Positions 8,927 through 22,991 of a stretch of DNA of 64,000 nucleotides are shown here, one piece after another. Under the pieces are notes generated by a model that worked only from the letters and a program-made list of their open reading frames with translations, was not told the DNA's origin and ran no database searches. Within the stretch, counting starts at the first letter, position 1. Each line of letters starts with the position of its first letter. The stretch comes from Metridium senile (Eukaryota; Cnidaria; Anthozoa; Actiniaria; Metridiidae). The position numbers were made by a program, and so were the translations under genes. The stretch spans positions 13,601,711-13,665,710 of the forward strand of contig OX459108.1 in the NCBI GenBank assembly GCA_949775045.1, given 5' to 3'.

Positions 8927-10246
8927 TCAATCTTCAGTAAGATCAATTTCCTGAAGAAGAAATGCTGGAAACTGACCATGCTTAACTGAAGAATCGGTAT
9001 AGTTGCCGTCACTTCGATAAGTTATCTTAATAGAATCTTCATCTTCTACAACAGATTTCCCATCTATCCCAGTGTATGTAGATGGCCCTTCAATGTCAGC
9101 CCATACTTTATACCATACATTTCTGTTGAGTTTGACTGGTTTGTCGAGGGTAATAGTGAACCCATAGTAGGAGTCATCCGTCAATTCACTCTCAGTCATG
9201 AATTGGGATGATAACTGTGACACAGTAGTTTTATCGACTTCAACGACTTTTAAATCTAACTTAAATGTCGCACCTGGACTGCCAAACATCCTAACACCCA
9301 TAAGATAGAGAGACTTGTTAGTTTTGAATTGAATAACGTCCCTTATACGCATGACTTCTACTGTTGAGGGGAGCTTTACGTTGCCAAAACGAATACTTGA
9401 TGTGAAAACATAATTCAACCTTTGTTTTCTATTGAACATACTTGTCGATTCAGTGATAGAGTAAAAGTTCTGGATTAGTTCAGTCAGTTCACTTTTTTTG
9501 AGTATCTCGCAAGGAAGAACAACTTCTGCAAACTCTTTTCCTTTCATGACAGGAAACCTTATCATTCTGATGACCTCTTCTCCTAGAATGGATCGCTTCG
9601 TCTTACCAGTGTTTTCCAATCCACTTTCTTCAGCTTTCTTCGTAGCCCAATAATCCACAGCTTGGAATAACTCTGTTTCTTTGATTCTTAGAGTATCTCG
9701 GGCTAATACTTGGCACAACATTTCTCGGGAGACATTGAGAAATGGGTTGGAGAATACTGCTCTTTTAGTTTCATCGTCAACAAGGCTCCAGCAATGCTCT
9801 TCAAGCTCTTTGTCCTCACGACAAAGTATTTGCGGTAGAATGATAAACACTTCTTCGGGCGTTAGATTTTCCTGGAGATATTCCGTGCATTTCTCGACCA
9901 AAAACGGCATTATGTATTTCTCAGCGACGTAGAGTACTTCCATAACGTTACTTCCGGTTAGGTTTACTTCATCCGAGTACACAAAATGAAGCATTTGCTG
10001 CAGTCCTTCCTTAGTGCAGTCTGGTAGGTCAATAGTTGAATTAGTCTCGGCAAGATCACCGTAAAACATAGCTTCAAAGACAGGACTACTGATAGCTAGG
10101 ATGTACTTGTTGGCTTGGAGTGTGTCTTTGCCGCCATTACTCGAGTCAACAGTGAACTTTACATCACAAAACAATGACTTTTCGAAAGCGTATTGTGTAC
10201 GTTCTCTGACGGTAGACAGTGTGCTTTGCCAGTCGGAAGATTCCAT
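8927..10246 (-). CDS. BTB-BACK-PHR domain protein 3
   Basis: This 439-residue intronless frame starts MESSDWQ; an in-frame ATG nine codons upstream (10273) is possible, but the paralogues begin at the later one. Domains are BTB (about 20-125), BACK (about 130-245) and PHR (about 285-437), with the loop GIDGKSVVEDEDSIKITYRSD intact. The BTB half is nearly identical to genes 1 and 2, whereas the PHR half carries many substitutions (for example IRFGNVKLPSTVEVMRIRD). It lies head to head with URB1, with only 235 bp between the start codons. Role by family: cullin-3 substrate adaptor. Confidence 0.9.
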   Translation of the reverse strand: MESSDWQSTLSTVRERTQYAFEKSLFCDVKFTVDSSNGGKDTLQANKYILAISSPVFEAMFYGDLAETNSTIDLPDCTKEGLQQMLHFVYSDEVNLTGSNVMEVLYVAEKYIMPFLVEKCTEYLQENLTPEEVFIILPQILCREDKELEEHCWSLVDDETKRAVFSNPFLNVSREMLCQVLARDTLRIKETELFQAVDYWATKKAEESGLENTGKTKRSILGEEVIRMIRFPVMKGKEFAEVVLPCEILKKSELTELIQNFYSITESTSMFNRKQRLNYVFTSSIRFGNVKLPSTVEVMRIRDVIQFKTNKSLYLMGVRMFGSPGATFKLDLKVVEVDKTTVSQLSSQFMTESELTDDSYYGFTITLDKPVKLNRNVWYKVWADIEGPSTYTGIDGKSVVEDEDSIKITYRSDGNYTDSSVKHGQFPAFLLQEIDLTED

Positions 10247-10481
10247 GATAATAAAGACTAGATAACTTGACAAAGTAGGGCAAATAACTCAGCCTGTTTT
10301 TACTATCTGTGGGATTCCTGTGTCGATAAATGACTGCGAAAGACTAAGCTCGACAAACAATTCAACATGGCGGACGAATATCTCTTGCACGTGTTTTTGA
10401 AATTCTCAATGATTTTCTCCAATTAAACACGTTTTACACGTACATATATGATATTACAATAATATATATTACAGAAACACT
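10247..10481. promoter_or_regulatory. shared divergent promoter of BTB gene 3 and URB1 with YY1-like site
   Basis: The gap between two divergent start codons holds CAACATGGCGGAC (10363-10375), a match to the YY1 core in the sense orientation for URB1 and about 110 bp upstream of its ATG. The same motif lies near 6769 in the BTB gene 2 flank, so it is part of the duplicated DNA. No TATA box is evident for URB1. Confidence 0.5.
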
Positions 10482-13400
10482 ATGAAGAGAAAGAATTTGA
10501 AGCAAGATTCGCCCGAGAAAGCTGTAAAATCATTAAAATCGGAGACCGACATTAGTGAACACTCTAGCTCCGTTGGTGACGAGAAATCATTTGTTGCTGA
10601 AGTGAATCAATTATTGAAGGATGAAACCACGCTATTAACAGGTGCGTTTATCTAGACTAAATTACATAGTCTTGTTACCTTATCTGTCAGCGACACACTT
10701 CATTGTATGGCCTAAAGTAACATAACTCAACTGAGGACGTCTGAACAAATCCTGGGCTTGCATGAAAACCTTCAGTTTAAATTTAATTTTATTTGCACAT
10801 TAAGAAAGTTGTTTAAATACATAGAGTACATAATTATAAATATTATAATTATTCAGTGACTGCGGCTCATTCTAATATACTCACTTTTGTTAACTCCTAG
10901 GTCTTTCCAAGCTAAGAGATGCTCTAAGGAAGAAAGAAGGCAAAGGTTTCAATGTTTTTGTGGAGTTTGTCAAAGATAATTCAGAATGTCCTGCCATCTA
11001 TAAACCATTAGAGAAAGGACGGCAAAACCAAGCACCACTTGAGGTTCTTACTTATTGGTTTATTTGAACAACTACTCATTAATTAATTAATTCATCCATC
11101 CATCCATCCATCCATTCATTTAATCAATCAATGATTCATTCATACATTTATTCATTCATACATTCATTTATTCATTCATACATACATGCATTCATTCATT
11201 CATACATGCATTGACTCATCTATTCATTTCTTTGTTTCTTTGTTTGTCATATCATATTTTTACTATAATAATTTCATTCTTCCAATCATTCATACATGTA
11301 TCCATTCATTTATCAATTTGCGTGTTTATTCATAGTTATATAGTTATGATATTTAAAATGTTACTCAAATTTACTGACGCTTCAAGGTTTAGCACTTTAT
11401 CAGAGGAACAAGTATTTCATAGTTATAGAATTCATAGCATACATGTAGTTAGTTGTTCTCAACTTATTTCTTTTATTTTGGTATTCATTGTATTGTAACA
11501 ACTTCTTTGAAATCCAGTGTATTCTTATGTTATTGACACTGGTTCTATTCTGTTTTTCTCCAGCTTCAGATAGCCATTGAAGTACTAGAGCAGCTCCTTC
11601 TCCTATCTGCTGATGATAGCAACTATTCAGCAGTAGGAATGTACCATGTCAGACGAATCCTTCAGAACCATCTTCAGCTGCTCTACTCTTGCTTAAACCC
11701 AAATTGTCATGGCAATATGATTAAGGGGGCACTGAAACTTCTTGTTGCCATGGTAGCTCAGGGGGCCTTTGCCGCAAGGGAGGTAGTGGCTGTATTTGAC
11801 TTTACCTTGAAAGCATTTGGAGGGTTGGTCCACAAACAAGATATAAAGGTAACATGGTTTGCACTTTAGGCTTATACAGCTATTTCAAAAAACGTTGAAT
11901 ACTGCATACTGAATACCGAATAGTGCATTCCAAGACCCAAATGCATTGTGGGACAGGGGATATTGTTGAAAGTAAAGTAAATCATAATTAGTTATTTTGT
12001 TCTTAGTACATATCATTCAAAACAATATACGAACTAGTTATGAGGAGTAAATATCGCTGCATATTTATTTTTTTATTTTAAATCAATGACAATACCTTTT
12101 GTCTTGGAATGCACTATTCAGTATTCAACGTTTTTTGAAATAGCTGGATACAGTATGAGAGACCATTTCACTGTTCTCACAAATCAAGCGTGTAATATGT
12201 TATTTAGAATTTGACTACAGCCCATGGAATTTTTAAGTGTTTCCATGGTTTTTTAATGTTTATATTCCTTCAATTGCTGTGGTTTCTAGTCAAATTCTAA
12301 AGAATTTATTACATGCTATCAAGGCTGAGTTCAAAAGGACTATTATGTACAGAGTATTTCTATTAGGCGGCCACAATAAAAAGTCACAAATCTATTCCTA
12401 TACCTATTCCTATACCTCTATTCAGCGGCCAACCTCTATTAGGCAGCCACTTTGCAAAGTCCTGAGGGTGACTGCTTAATAGAGGTACCACAGTATTTAG
12501 TTTTTCTTTAGGTGCCTCAAAGAATGACAAATTTTTCCAAAAGATTGGCAAAATAACTTATATAGCTCAAGCAATATTGGAGTGATAGCTTATCATTCAA
12601 TCAAAGTATTTATATTATTCTGTATTCTCTATTTTTTTCAGAGTTATGACAACATCAGGATATGCTTCATTAAATTCGCTATGTCTTTTTTGATGTTTGG
12701 TGATGATGCAACAATACGGCATATCTTAGACATAAAAGGTTTGTAGGACAGCAGACTGTAAAACTCAACATTGAAATTGTAAAGCCATTAATAAATATTC
12801 AAGATGTAGAGATTGTTAACATACCTTATAAATTATAGTTTGTAATTGTTTTTACAGGTTTTGTGTCATCTATATTCAAGCTCATTCTGAAAGATCCCCC
12901 ACATGTTATCGCCATGGTGATTAAAACTTTACATGAGAAGGTACAGTAAAATTTTGAATGGTCATGCATTGTCAAGACTGTTGTTTTAGTGACTTATGTT
13001 TGAATGCCTTGAGCCAAGATGTACACCATAAGCAGTAATGGTGAATTGTGCTTGTTTGGCCTGCATAACCATGATAAAGACTGTTCATGTTAGTGACTGA
13101 TGTTTGAATGCCTTGAGCCAAGGTGTAAGCATTAATGCTGAATTGCATGTGCTTGATTGGCTTGCATAGTCTTGATAAAGACTGTTGATGTTAGTGCTGA
13201 TGTTTAAATGTCTTGAGCCAAGGAGATAGCAGTAAAAAAATCACTTTTTTTTTTTTTTTTTTTTTAACGTCTCAATGTATTTAGCCAGTGGCTAATTGGG
13301 GAGACTCAGACACACACTCACTACCTCTACGTTAATTATTTTGCACACAACGCAGCTCACATGTTCATTTTTGTGGAGGGAGGAAAACCGGATAACCCGG

Positions 13401-16400
13401 AGAAAAACCCTCGTGGCATAGGAGAGAAGAACACATCAAACAAACTCAACTCACATATAATCCATGCCCGAGCCGGGACTCGAACCTGGACCACAGCGGT
13501 GAGAGGCCAGCGATTTAACCGCTAGGCCACCCATGCCACCCTATAAAATTATAGTATATTAGTAATGGTGAATTGTGCTTGTTGAAGTGTCCAAAGTCTT
13601 GAGAAAGACTTGATATTGGCAACATTACTGAAATTGGAGTGGTTTGAGTCTAAGATGTAAGTGATGATGTTGAATAATTTTATTGTGATCAACTTGGTGT
13701 GAGTAGTCTTGAAAAATAATGCTTTTGTTGATGCCTAAAGTTTCAACAACTTCTAGTCAGCAGAAGTTATCTGCAAAGTAAAGTAATAAAAAAACATTAG
13801 GCAGTATTTAATATCACTCAGTTAAGTTAGAAGTAGTTGGTGAAAAAATGGTCAGTATTACTCTGACAATGCTGCTCATATTTATTATTGAATTAGATCA
13901 ACTTTTGTCCATGTAGGTTATAAAGAGTACACAAGTCCCAAAGAAGTCAAAAGTCCAGCTGTTCAATTCTTATGTACTGACACAACTTTCTCGCTTGTAC
14001 AAATACTCTGTTAATGATGATGAGGAAGATGATAAGAATGGTGAAAATATCAGAGAAATGTCTCATGAGCTGTTACAAGATGTTTGTTGTACTTTCAAGT
14101 ATGGTATTTGCTTTGCCAACAAATTAGGCATGTTTGCCGGGAGGTAGGTGAATGTTTTATCATCACCATTATCACCAGTTGTACTCATTATCATTTTGTA
14201 TCATTATGATTATTTAGATCATTATCAGTACTACTAGAGTACAAACATTATACCCATGAAACAAGTAGTACTAATTAGTACTAAATAGTGCTAATTAAAC
14301 AATAGAAAACAATAGAATTAGCATAAAATATCACTATTTAGTACTATTTATGTTTCACGCTTTTAATGTTTGTACTACTATCATCATTCATTTAAAGAAT
14401 GACTATACAGTCTGTTCGATTGTGATAATTATAATTATAATTTGTGATGATGATTTAAGCATCACCATCTTGATTTTCACTTTCATTATCATCAATTGAA
14501 AATCATCATCATAATAATCTTCATCACCATCTTTATCATCATCACCATCATCATTATCATCATTACCATTACCATTACCATCGCCATCATTATCATTATT
14601 ATCACCATTATCTTCATAACCATTAATTAACCATTAACCATTAACCATGTCATTATCATCATCATCATCATCACCATCATTATTATCATCATCATCATAA
14701 TCATCACCATCATTATTGCAACCATAATGCAATATCTTTGACTGATAATAGTTTTATTTGCTTTTCAGATCTAACAATCCAGTGTTACTGCGATTTTTAC
14801 AATGCATTCCCAAGAATGACCACAATGCAATGCTGCAGCAGCTGATCATTAAGATACTAATGTGCTGTCCAGACCTTGTGCAGCCATACCTTACCAGCCT
14901 TAAGATAACCTATGAACCAAGATTGTCCCTGCCTTGGCTGGCTAACATCAATTTCCTTATCAAGGTACATATTGAATTGAAATGAGTTCGGTGTATAAGT
15001 GAAATAGAGATAAATGAGAAAAATATCAAGGTTCATATTGTACATATTTTGAGGATCAAGGATGGCACAGTTGGCTAGTGCACGGCTTTTAATTGGTGCA
15101 AGAGGTCCCAGTGACCTTGTATCCTTGTTTCCTTGTGTAGATCACACGGCAATCACCTTTTACATAAGTTATAATGTACATTTGTATGATTTACAGATCT
15201 ACTCCACTCTTCCTCTACCAACAGTGATGATAAGCAAAGCCAACTTTGAGTTCAACAAGGAATCTCTTCTTCAGCCAGCACTGAATGCTGTTTTTCCAGT
15301 TGTCTTGACAAGAATGAATCTCAACCAAGGAATACAGGTATGTTAGTTCAATGTTACAGCGCAAAGCCCAAAAGTGTGACCACAGATAATTTATTCACAT
15401 TCTTTTGGCATGTTTGTCTGTAGCTGCTTTGGAATCAAATGGACTTCATTCTAGCTATTTTAACCTCAGAATTCATCTGAAGATTGACATCATTCTTGTC
15501 TTGTGACTCACAGTGAGAAATGTTGACATTTAATCTAGAGAAGTTGATTGAAAAGATGTAGAGAATATTTGAATATATTATCGCTGGTCATACTTTTGGG
15601 CTTTGTGCTGTAATATGGATAAATAACTGAAGAAATATGAAGGCAGGGACACCACAACAGCATGTAACACCAATCAACAATTGGCCCTCCGGTACATCTA
15701 AGACCTGCCGGGAGAAAATCCCCCCTACTCTTTGTCTCTTTTTCTTGAGAGATATATTAAGTAGAATAAAAAGAATCATCTTATGTATATCCTTCAGCAT
15801 TCAAGCTTACTGGTCAAGAATACTACTCTCTCTGTGATAGCATTGGTATTAAACAGAGCAGCAGACTTATTGGACTTGTGCAGAAAAGATGCCTCTCCTT
15901 CAAAGATGGAATCATTCATTCAGCTTTTTACTGATGGGCTCATTAAAGTTTTACCTGATGCGAAGACTGTTGTATCACTGAGACAGAATTTGATGGCCAG
16001 TTTAGAAGCTGGGAAAGATTATTCACTGAGTGAAGATAGCAAGTTTGCAGATGGCGAGTTATCAGAACAGTGTAAGTGCAATGTAAATGACCTTTCCTGA
16101 ATTTCCAGGTTAATCCACATTAATTAAGTTTTATTACAATAGACCTTTCTCGAATTTGCTTGGATTATAACAACAATGGTTTCAAGTCAAGGTTGGCCTT
16201 GATCAATAAAAGGATCAAGTTCAGTCTCGACTTGGAACCTTTACAAGTCTTGTGATCGTCCAAGCAAATTCAGGACAGGACTATTAAGATGAATCTTATC
16301 CAATATAAAATATATAAAATCATAATTATGTTTTCTTTTGTAAACTTATGAAGACAGGTGATGATTCAAGGGGGTAATTTGGGTGACTAGTCCTAGGCCT

Positions 16401-19400
16401 TTCCCCCCCCCCCCCTCAATTGAGCAGTCAAGTCCTCATGTTATATATTTTTTCATCTATTTTGTTGCATACAAGGCAACCACTTTGCTCTCAGCTTTCC
16501 TTGATCCGCACCTGAAAGATTTATTAATGAGTTTAAAGACCAATGGTCACATACAATGTACACTGTGCAAAAGACTGAATTTTGTGTACCATGACCATTT
16601 TAATATCTTTTACAATTTGAGTGGGCATTTATGCTCTTACTGAATCGTTTAGCATGTTGTTTTATGTGTTTTCTCTTAATACGACTGACTTTTATAATAC
16701 AATTATAACACTCTAATCAAAATAAACAGCACAAAGCATACCGGTAGTAACTTGCTTTATAATTTGTAATCATTAGGTCAGCCATCTCTACTGCTGTCCC
16801 GAGTGGTTCAAGTCCTGTATGGTTATCAAAAAGTCCAGCCATTGATTTTGTCCAGTTTGGCCTTTGACATGGGTAAACTGCTTCCTGGACAGCAAGACAT
16901 TAATAACCAGGATATGTTTCCACCACAAGTACAGTATTATACATTGAAGATTTTACTGGAATTACCAAGAGGATCTTTTAAGTGGTATCACCAGGTAAGA
17001 AATGAAATAAATATTATATAGTGCAACCTTTTGGTGTCCATCCATAATCAAGCTTAAGCCCCAGGCAAACGGTTTCAACATTTGCTTCAACATCCGTTTG
17101 ATTTTGTTGAATGACAATGTTTAAACGCTTTTAAACTCTTTCAATATCAATTCAACATCGATTCAACACATTGCAACAATGTTGAAAGAGTTTAAAAGCT
17201 TTTAAACATTGCCATTCAACAAAATCAAACGGATGTTGAAGCAAATGTTGAAACTGTTTTCCCAGGCCTTTATATGTTAAGAACGTCATTACATAAACAG
17301 AGTACAATTTGATGTAAGTTAAGCTAGTAGGGAGTCTGATTGCATGTTTATAATTGGTTTTCTTTCTCTTATGCAAAGCTAAGAATAGTAATCAAGATTT
17401 GTGTGGCAACAAAAAGGCACAAAATTTATTGTTAATTAATGCCTTCTTTCAGAAAACCAAACATGGTCCATCTAATATGTACAGTATTCTCAAGATACTT
17501 GTAAACACTGATAAACCTGAAGTAAAGCTTGCCGCAGAAGACCTTATCACTAAGGTATGCATATTTGTCATCATGATCATTGCCATCACCAGGATCATCA
17601 TCATCATTTCATTATCATTATTATTTTATTATGATTATCATCATTATCACCATCATCGTCATTTTCAACATCATCATCATCATCATCATTATCATCATTT
17701 ACCATTATTATCAATTACCATCATGATCATCACCATCTTCTTGATCATCATCATTTTCTTGATCATCATCATTTTCATCATCATTTACCATCATCATTAT
17801 AAAGATCAAAACCATCATCATCGTCTTCTTCATCATTGCAATCATTTTCATCATTATCATCATCATCATCATTGTTTCACCATCATCATTTCAATCACCT
17901 ATATCATCATTAAGTTCAAATATTTATTCTAAAAACTAATATCCTTGCATGTGCAGTTTCTTCATGGCATTCATCATGTTTGTTGCTATAATCACAATTG
18001 CCATCACCATCTTCATTTTTTCACCATCATCACCATCTTCAATCCTAATTTTTCACCATCATCATTGAAATAATTACCTATATCATCATGACTTCAGTTC
18101 CAATACTATTTCTAAAAACTAACATCCTTGTACATGCAGTTTCTTCTAGACGAGGGCATAGTTGATAAACACTCAAAAGAAATCGAAATATGGCTGAAAC
18201 ACTTGTACAACAAGACACTTAAAGAACACCAAGAAGCATTGGTAATGTTCCTTGATTCTATCTTGTACTCTGTTGCCATGGAGCCATATACATACACTGA
18301 CATTGTCATGGAGATGACATCACAAGCTCGTCAAGTGAATGACAGGCTGTCATCACAAGAAAGCAAAGATGAAAGGTAGACATACATATTTGTTTCTTTC
18401 TGGATTTTGCTTTGATATTGTCATTAGTGTTTGTTGCCTGGTTCCCTCTGTGTTGAGAATCATGGCTATCATGGTTTGGCTATCATAAATTATAGCACAG
18501 TTCTTTGTGAGTTCTTTGTAAGTAAACAAAATCAATGCTGATTTTTTTATGTTGAGATATATTTTGTGAAGTTTAAACTTCAACCTACAGTCAGCAGTGA
18601 TATTTTTATTATTTCACAAAAAAGATAGCGCCATCACAACAATCCTGCAATCTCAGTGATAGTAGCGACTATATGGGAACCAGTGGTCAACACTCGCCAA
18701 ATTTTTGTTTCTTTTTTAAGGGTTGCATTTAGTCCATTGGTTGTGCGAGCATTGATGTCTCACGTTGAAATGGTTTCATCTTCACATGATGGCTACTCAG
18801 TTGACCAACTTGGTATGTATATACTATTATAATAATTGCATACCTTGGTTAGCCGCATGCTATTAGTCTAATGAAGTGTTTTACTTATATGTTTCTAAAT
18901 ATCATTCAACAGGCTCTATTGCTCAGTACATCAACCTTGTTGTCCTTGATTTCCTTCGCGTAATGGTCAACCCTCTTCCATTGATGTTAACCATACAGCG
19001 TTTCTATGGTGATGTAGCGTTGCCAAAGGAACTGTCATCTTTACACAATACCCATCATTCCTTGGTACTGTACATCAGTTGTTGGACTGGAACTCCAAAT
19101 AAGGTAGGTGTTACAGTACATGTGGTTTCAAAGAGTGCATTATAACTTAATTTTGTTGACAGACGAACCAATCATAAATACCAACTGTCATTGATTTATT
19201 ATCTTAACTATGAAAATCACATCCTCGGGAACCCAGGGGTATTCTTCTGCCGCTCGTTTCTCGCTTCCACAACATATACCCCTGGGAACGTAGTCTGTTG
19301 GAGCTTGTTCCGGAAGTCAAAATTCAAACTTATTTAACGACTTTCTTTGAATGGTTATCTTGATTTTCATTGGTCGATCTATTAAGGTCGACCAATCAGG

Positions 19401-22400
19401 AAAGAGCTGAATTTTGACTTCCGGAACAAGCTCCAACACACTACGTTCCCAGGGGTATATGTTGTGGAAGCGAGAAACGAGCGACAGAAGAATACCCCTG
19501 GGTTCCCGAGGATGTGAAAATCACTGTAGTGATTAAATGTCCGTTTTTTCTACCACCTCGCTATTTTTTTTTGAGCAAAATGATTGGCCAGAAGCAATCA
19601 TGTGGTACAAAAACAAGACATCATTTCAAATAATTCAACGTTATCTTTAAATTATCAGGTTGATGAGAAACAAGAAGAAAAGAAATCAACGAAGATACTA
19701 CTGAAAAACTTCGAGAAAATCAAAGGTAAATACATTCAAAATGGTTGACTTAAAAGCGAAATCGTTTTACAACGAAAAGGAGCTATAAACAGTAGAAAAT
19801 CTAAATTTTAATTTTTCGTTACCTTCTTGTTCTTGGTAAAAATAATAATATGATTATTATTGCGGTTTTCGACTTTCTGCGAACTCAGACCTTCCAACGG
19901 CTAGTCAGTGTGAAGTACGTATTTAGCTGTCGTCAATCAAGGATTTAAAAGGTACCGACTAATTAGTTTTGATTGACGGCAGCTAAAAACGTGTTTCACA
20001 ATAAGCCGTTGAAATGTCTGAGTTCGCAGAAAGTCGAAAACCGTAGTAACATCTCCATTATTCTTATTTTCTTGTATGAGGATGATATCTTTGCATAGTA
20101 CTTTTGCAATAAGTTTATGTATAGAATAAGCCGAGGTTTTCAATATGTTCAAGACAAAGTCTATCTTGGACACGCAATGGCCTCGAAAAATAACGTGAGG
20201 TTAATGAGAATCGTCTGCTGAGATATAGTTGATGATTGCGATGTACCTCATACATGTGCATAATATACTTAGTATAGTGAAACTTTTGATGATGATGATG
20301 ATGGTGATGATGATGACAATGATAATGGTGGTGGTGGTGATGGTGATGGTGTTGATGATGATGATGATGGTGGTGGTGGTAGTAGTAGTGATGGGGGTGG
20401 TGGTGATAGGGGCAGAAGGGAATGATGATAGTAGTTGTAGTGGTGGTGGATGATGATTGTGGCAGACTTAGGGGAAGATGATGGTGGTGGTGGTGGTGAT
20501 AATGGTGGTGGTGATGATGATATTGATAGATATGATGGTCATATTTTTGATTATTATGATGGTGAAATATAATGAAAACGTTAAAGTCAGTTATAATGTT
20601 GAGAAAGATAGTGATTTAATAATGATAACCATGACGATAACAACTATGATAATGATGATGCTATTCAATGTTTATGGTAGAACCATCATCTATAGACTTC
20701 ATCAAGCTACTCCACAGTCTCAGCAAGTCACAGCTCTGTCATTCACTTCCTCGGTTACTTCATCTCTGCTCGTCAAAACTTGAAGAAGGTGTTGCTTGTC
20801 TTGCTGATCACATGACCAGTACTCCTTATTGCCTGATTGGTTAGTATAATGAACATTCGATTGTCTTTATAATTTTTTATATTAAAGACCCATGGTCACT
20901 TACCAATATGCACAACGTGCAAAGACCATGAAAATTGCACACCCATTTTGCTATTTTTACGATTTGAGAGGGTATTTACGCTCTTACTAAATCGTTTAGC
21001 ATTTTATTTTATTTGTTTTCTTGTAATATGACTGACTGTGAATGAATAGCTTTTATCGCAGATAAGCGTAATATGAAAACCGAGGCTCTCGGGCCAAGCT
21101 TTGCATGCATCCAAAGTGGTTGACCATAGTTGTGGAGGCAGAAATAACTTTCTATATCAAATATATTTATCAAAACGATGCGATGATGTGTTGATCTGTA
21201 GTAAACTCGTTGCTAGCGAAGCAAAGCTTGGCCCGAGAGCCTTGTTTTCATGGTACGCTCATGGCGATACCGCTGGTTTGTTTGACTTACGTGCTCATCT
21301 GCGATAAGAGCTATTATGACACTCAAATCAAAATAAATAACGAAAGGCATGCCGGTAAGTGACCATCAGTCTTTGACTTATAATATGTACAATATAAATT
21401 AACGCTTCACATGCAATTATATACAAATGTAGTTTAAAGTTGTACACCAAATCGAAATATGGCTGCCATTTTGAATAACTTTTGTTTTTGAATAACCATC
21501 CTCGCATACATGCTAAAACTCCATTGTGTTCCAACATGAATATAAGCCACTATACAGTCATCATTTTTTCTTGTAAAAATAGTTGTCGTTCGTACATCGC
21601 TTTTCCATATATAGAATAATCATGCATATTTGTTCTTAAAATACAAAGAGACTCACAACAATGGGAATATCTCGATAAAAACACAATAGTTTGCAGTTTT
21701 GTGAAGTGATCACCGTTTGACTGGAACAAAGAATGAACGTTAACAAAAACTTGATATTGGTCGCCATATTCCAATTTAGTCTCTTGTTCGTTTTAAACCG
21801 TCTAAGAAAACACTAACACTAATTTGTTTCAGGATCTACACCGATTAGTGACGACGTTCTACGTCTGGCTAAAGAACTGCCTTTCCCCACCCTCCTGTGG
21901 CAAATGTTTGGTCCTTTGATAATCAATATTAATGTCACGCAAACTGGTGAATCATTGCGTGACAGTGAAAGTAACGTAGTCTCCCGAGAAGTCTTACAGC
22001 ATCCTGGGATGCAAGCAGTTTTGATTGACTCACTCAAGAAAGAAAATCCTTCTAGTTTTCCTACGATGTGCAATCATTTACTTCACTATCTCTCCGTGTT
22101 CATTACCGCGTCGCGTGACGATGGTTGCGTTACTGATGTGACACTTGGTGTCACAAATAGAAAAGATTGTGTGACTTCAACCGCAAATGATTTAATGACA
22201 TCCCTGGCGTTACTATTCCAGTTACTGGAGCTGATGATTGACAGGCTAAGTCACGCTAATACGCTGTCACGTAGCTCCTGTGATATCCACGAAGACGAAT
22301 TGTCTGAGAATGAAGAGCCTTGCGTGACAGTCAGTAACGACACAATGCGTGACTTTTGTAAAGCATTTCTTGGTCACCCTGTGTTGTACGAATGCTTTGT

Positions 22401-22948
22401 CTCGAAGGCCAAAGAAAAAGGTAAGACTGGTTTAATAATGTTGATAATAAGCTCGACTTTGTCTTAGTTTAGCCTCATTCGCAGGCATCTCTCTGTAGGA
22501 GCCTTTTTCCCCTTATCTCGTTCTCAGTCTTCTCAGTCTGCTCACGATCAATAAAAACCGTTAAAAAGGAAGCCCAAAATAGGAAAATCAGTTGTCTGCG
22601 GAGGAGGCTAGTCTCGGTTATTATTCACCGACTTTTACCGTTTTTCGGTTAATAATTCTTATTTATTTGATATCTGTGGCAGGTACCATGATGTCTGGTT
22701 TGATGTCAAGTTTATCCAAGACCATACGATCCATTCTCGACACCAATCATGTGGATCCAGCATTAATACGACCATATGTTGATGTTATATGTGACAACGC
22801 AGTGGTGGAAATAACCGAGGCTTTAAAAGACGACGGTGAGTTTTAGAATGAATATTGGTTTCATAATATTGTTAATCGTCAACATCATCATCACTATTAT
22901 CATCCGACAACATTACCATCAACATCATCATCGTTATCATCATCATCG

Positions 22949-22991
<43 letters not shown>

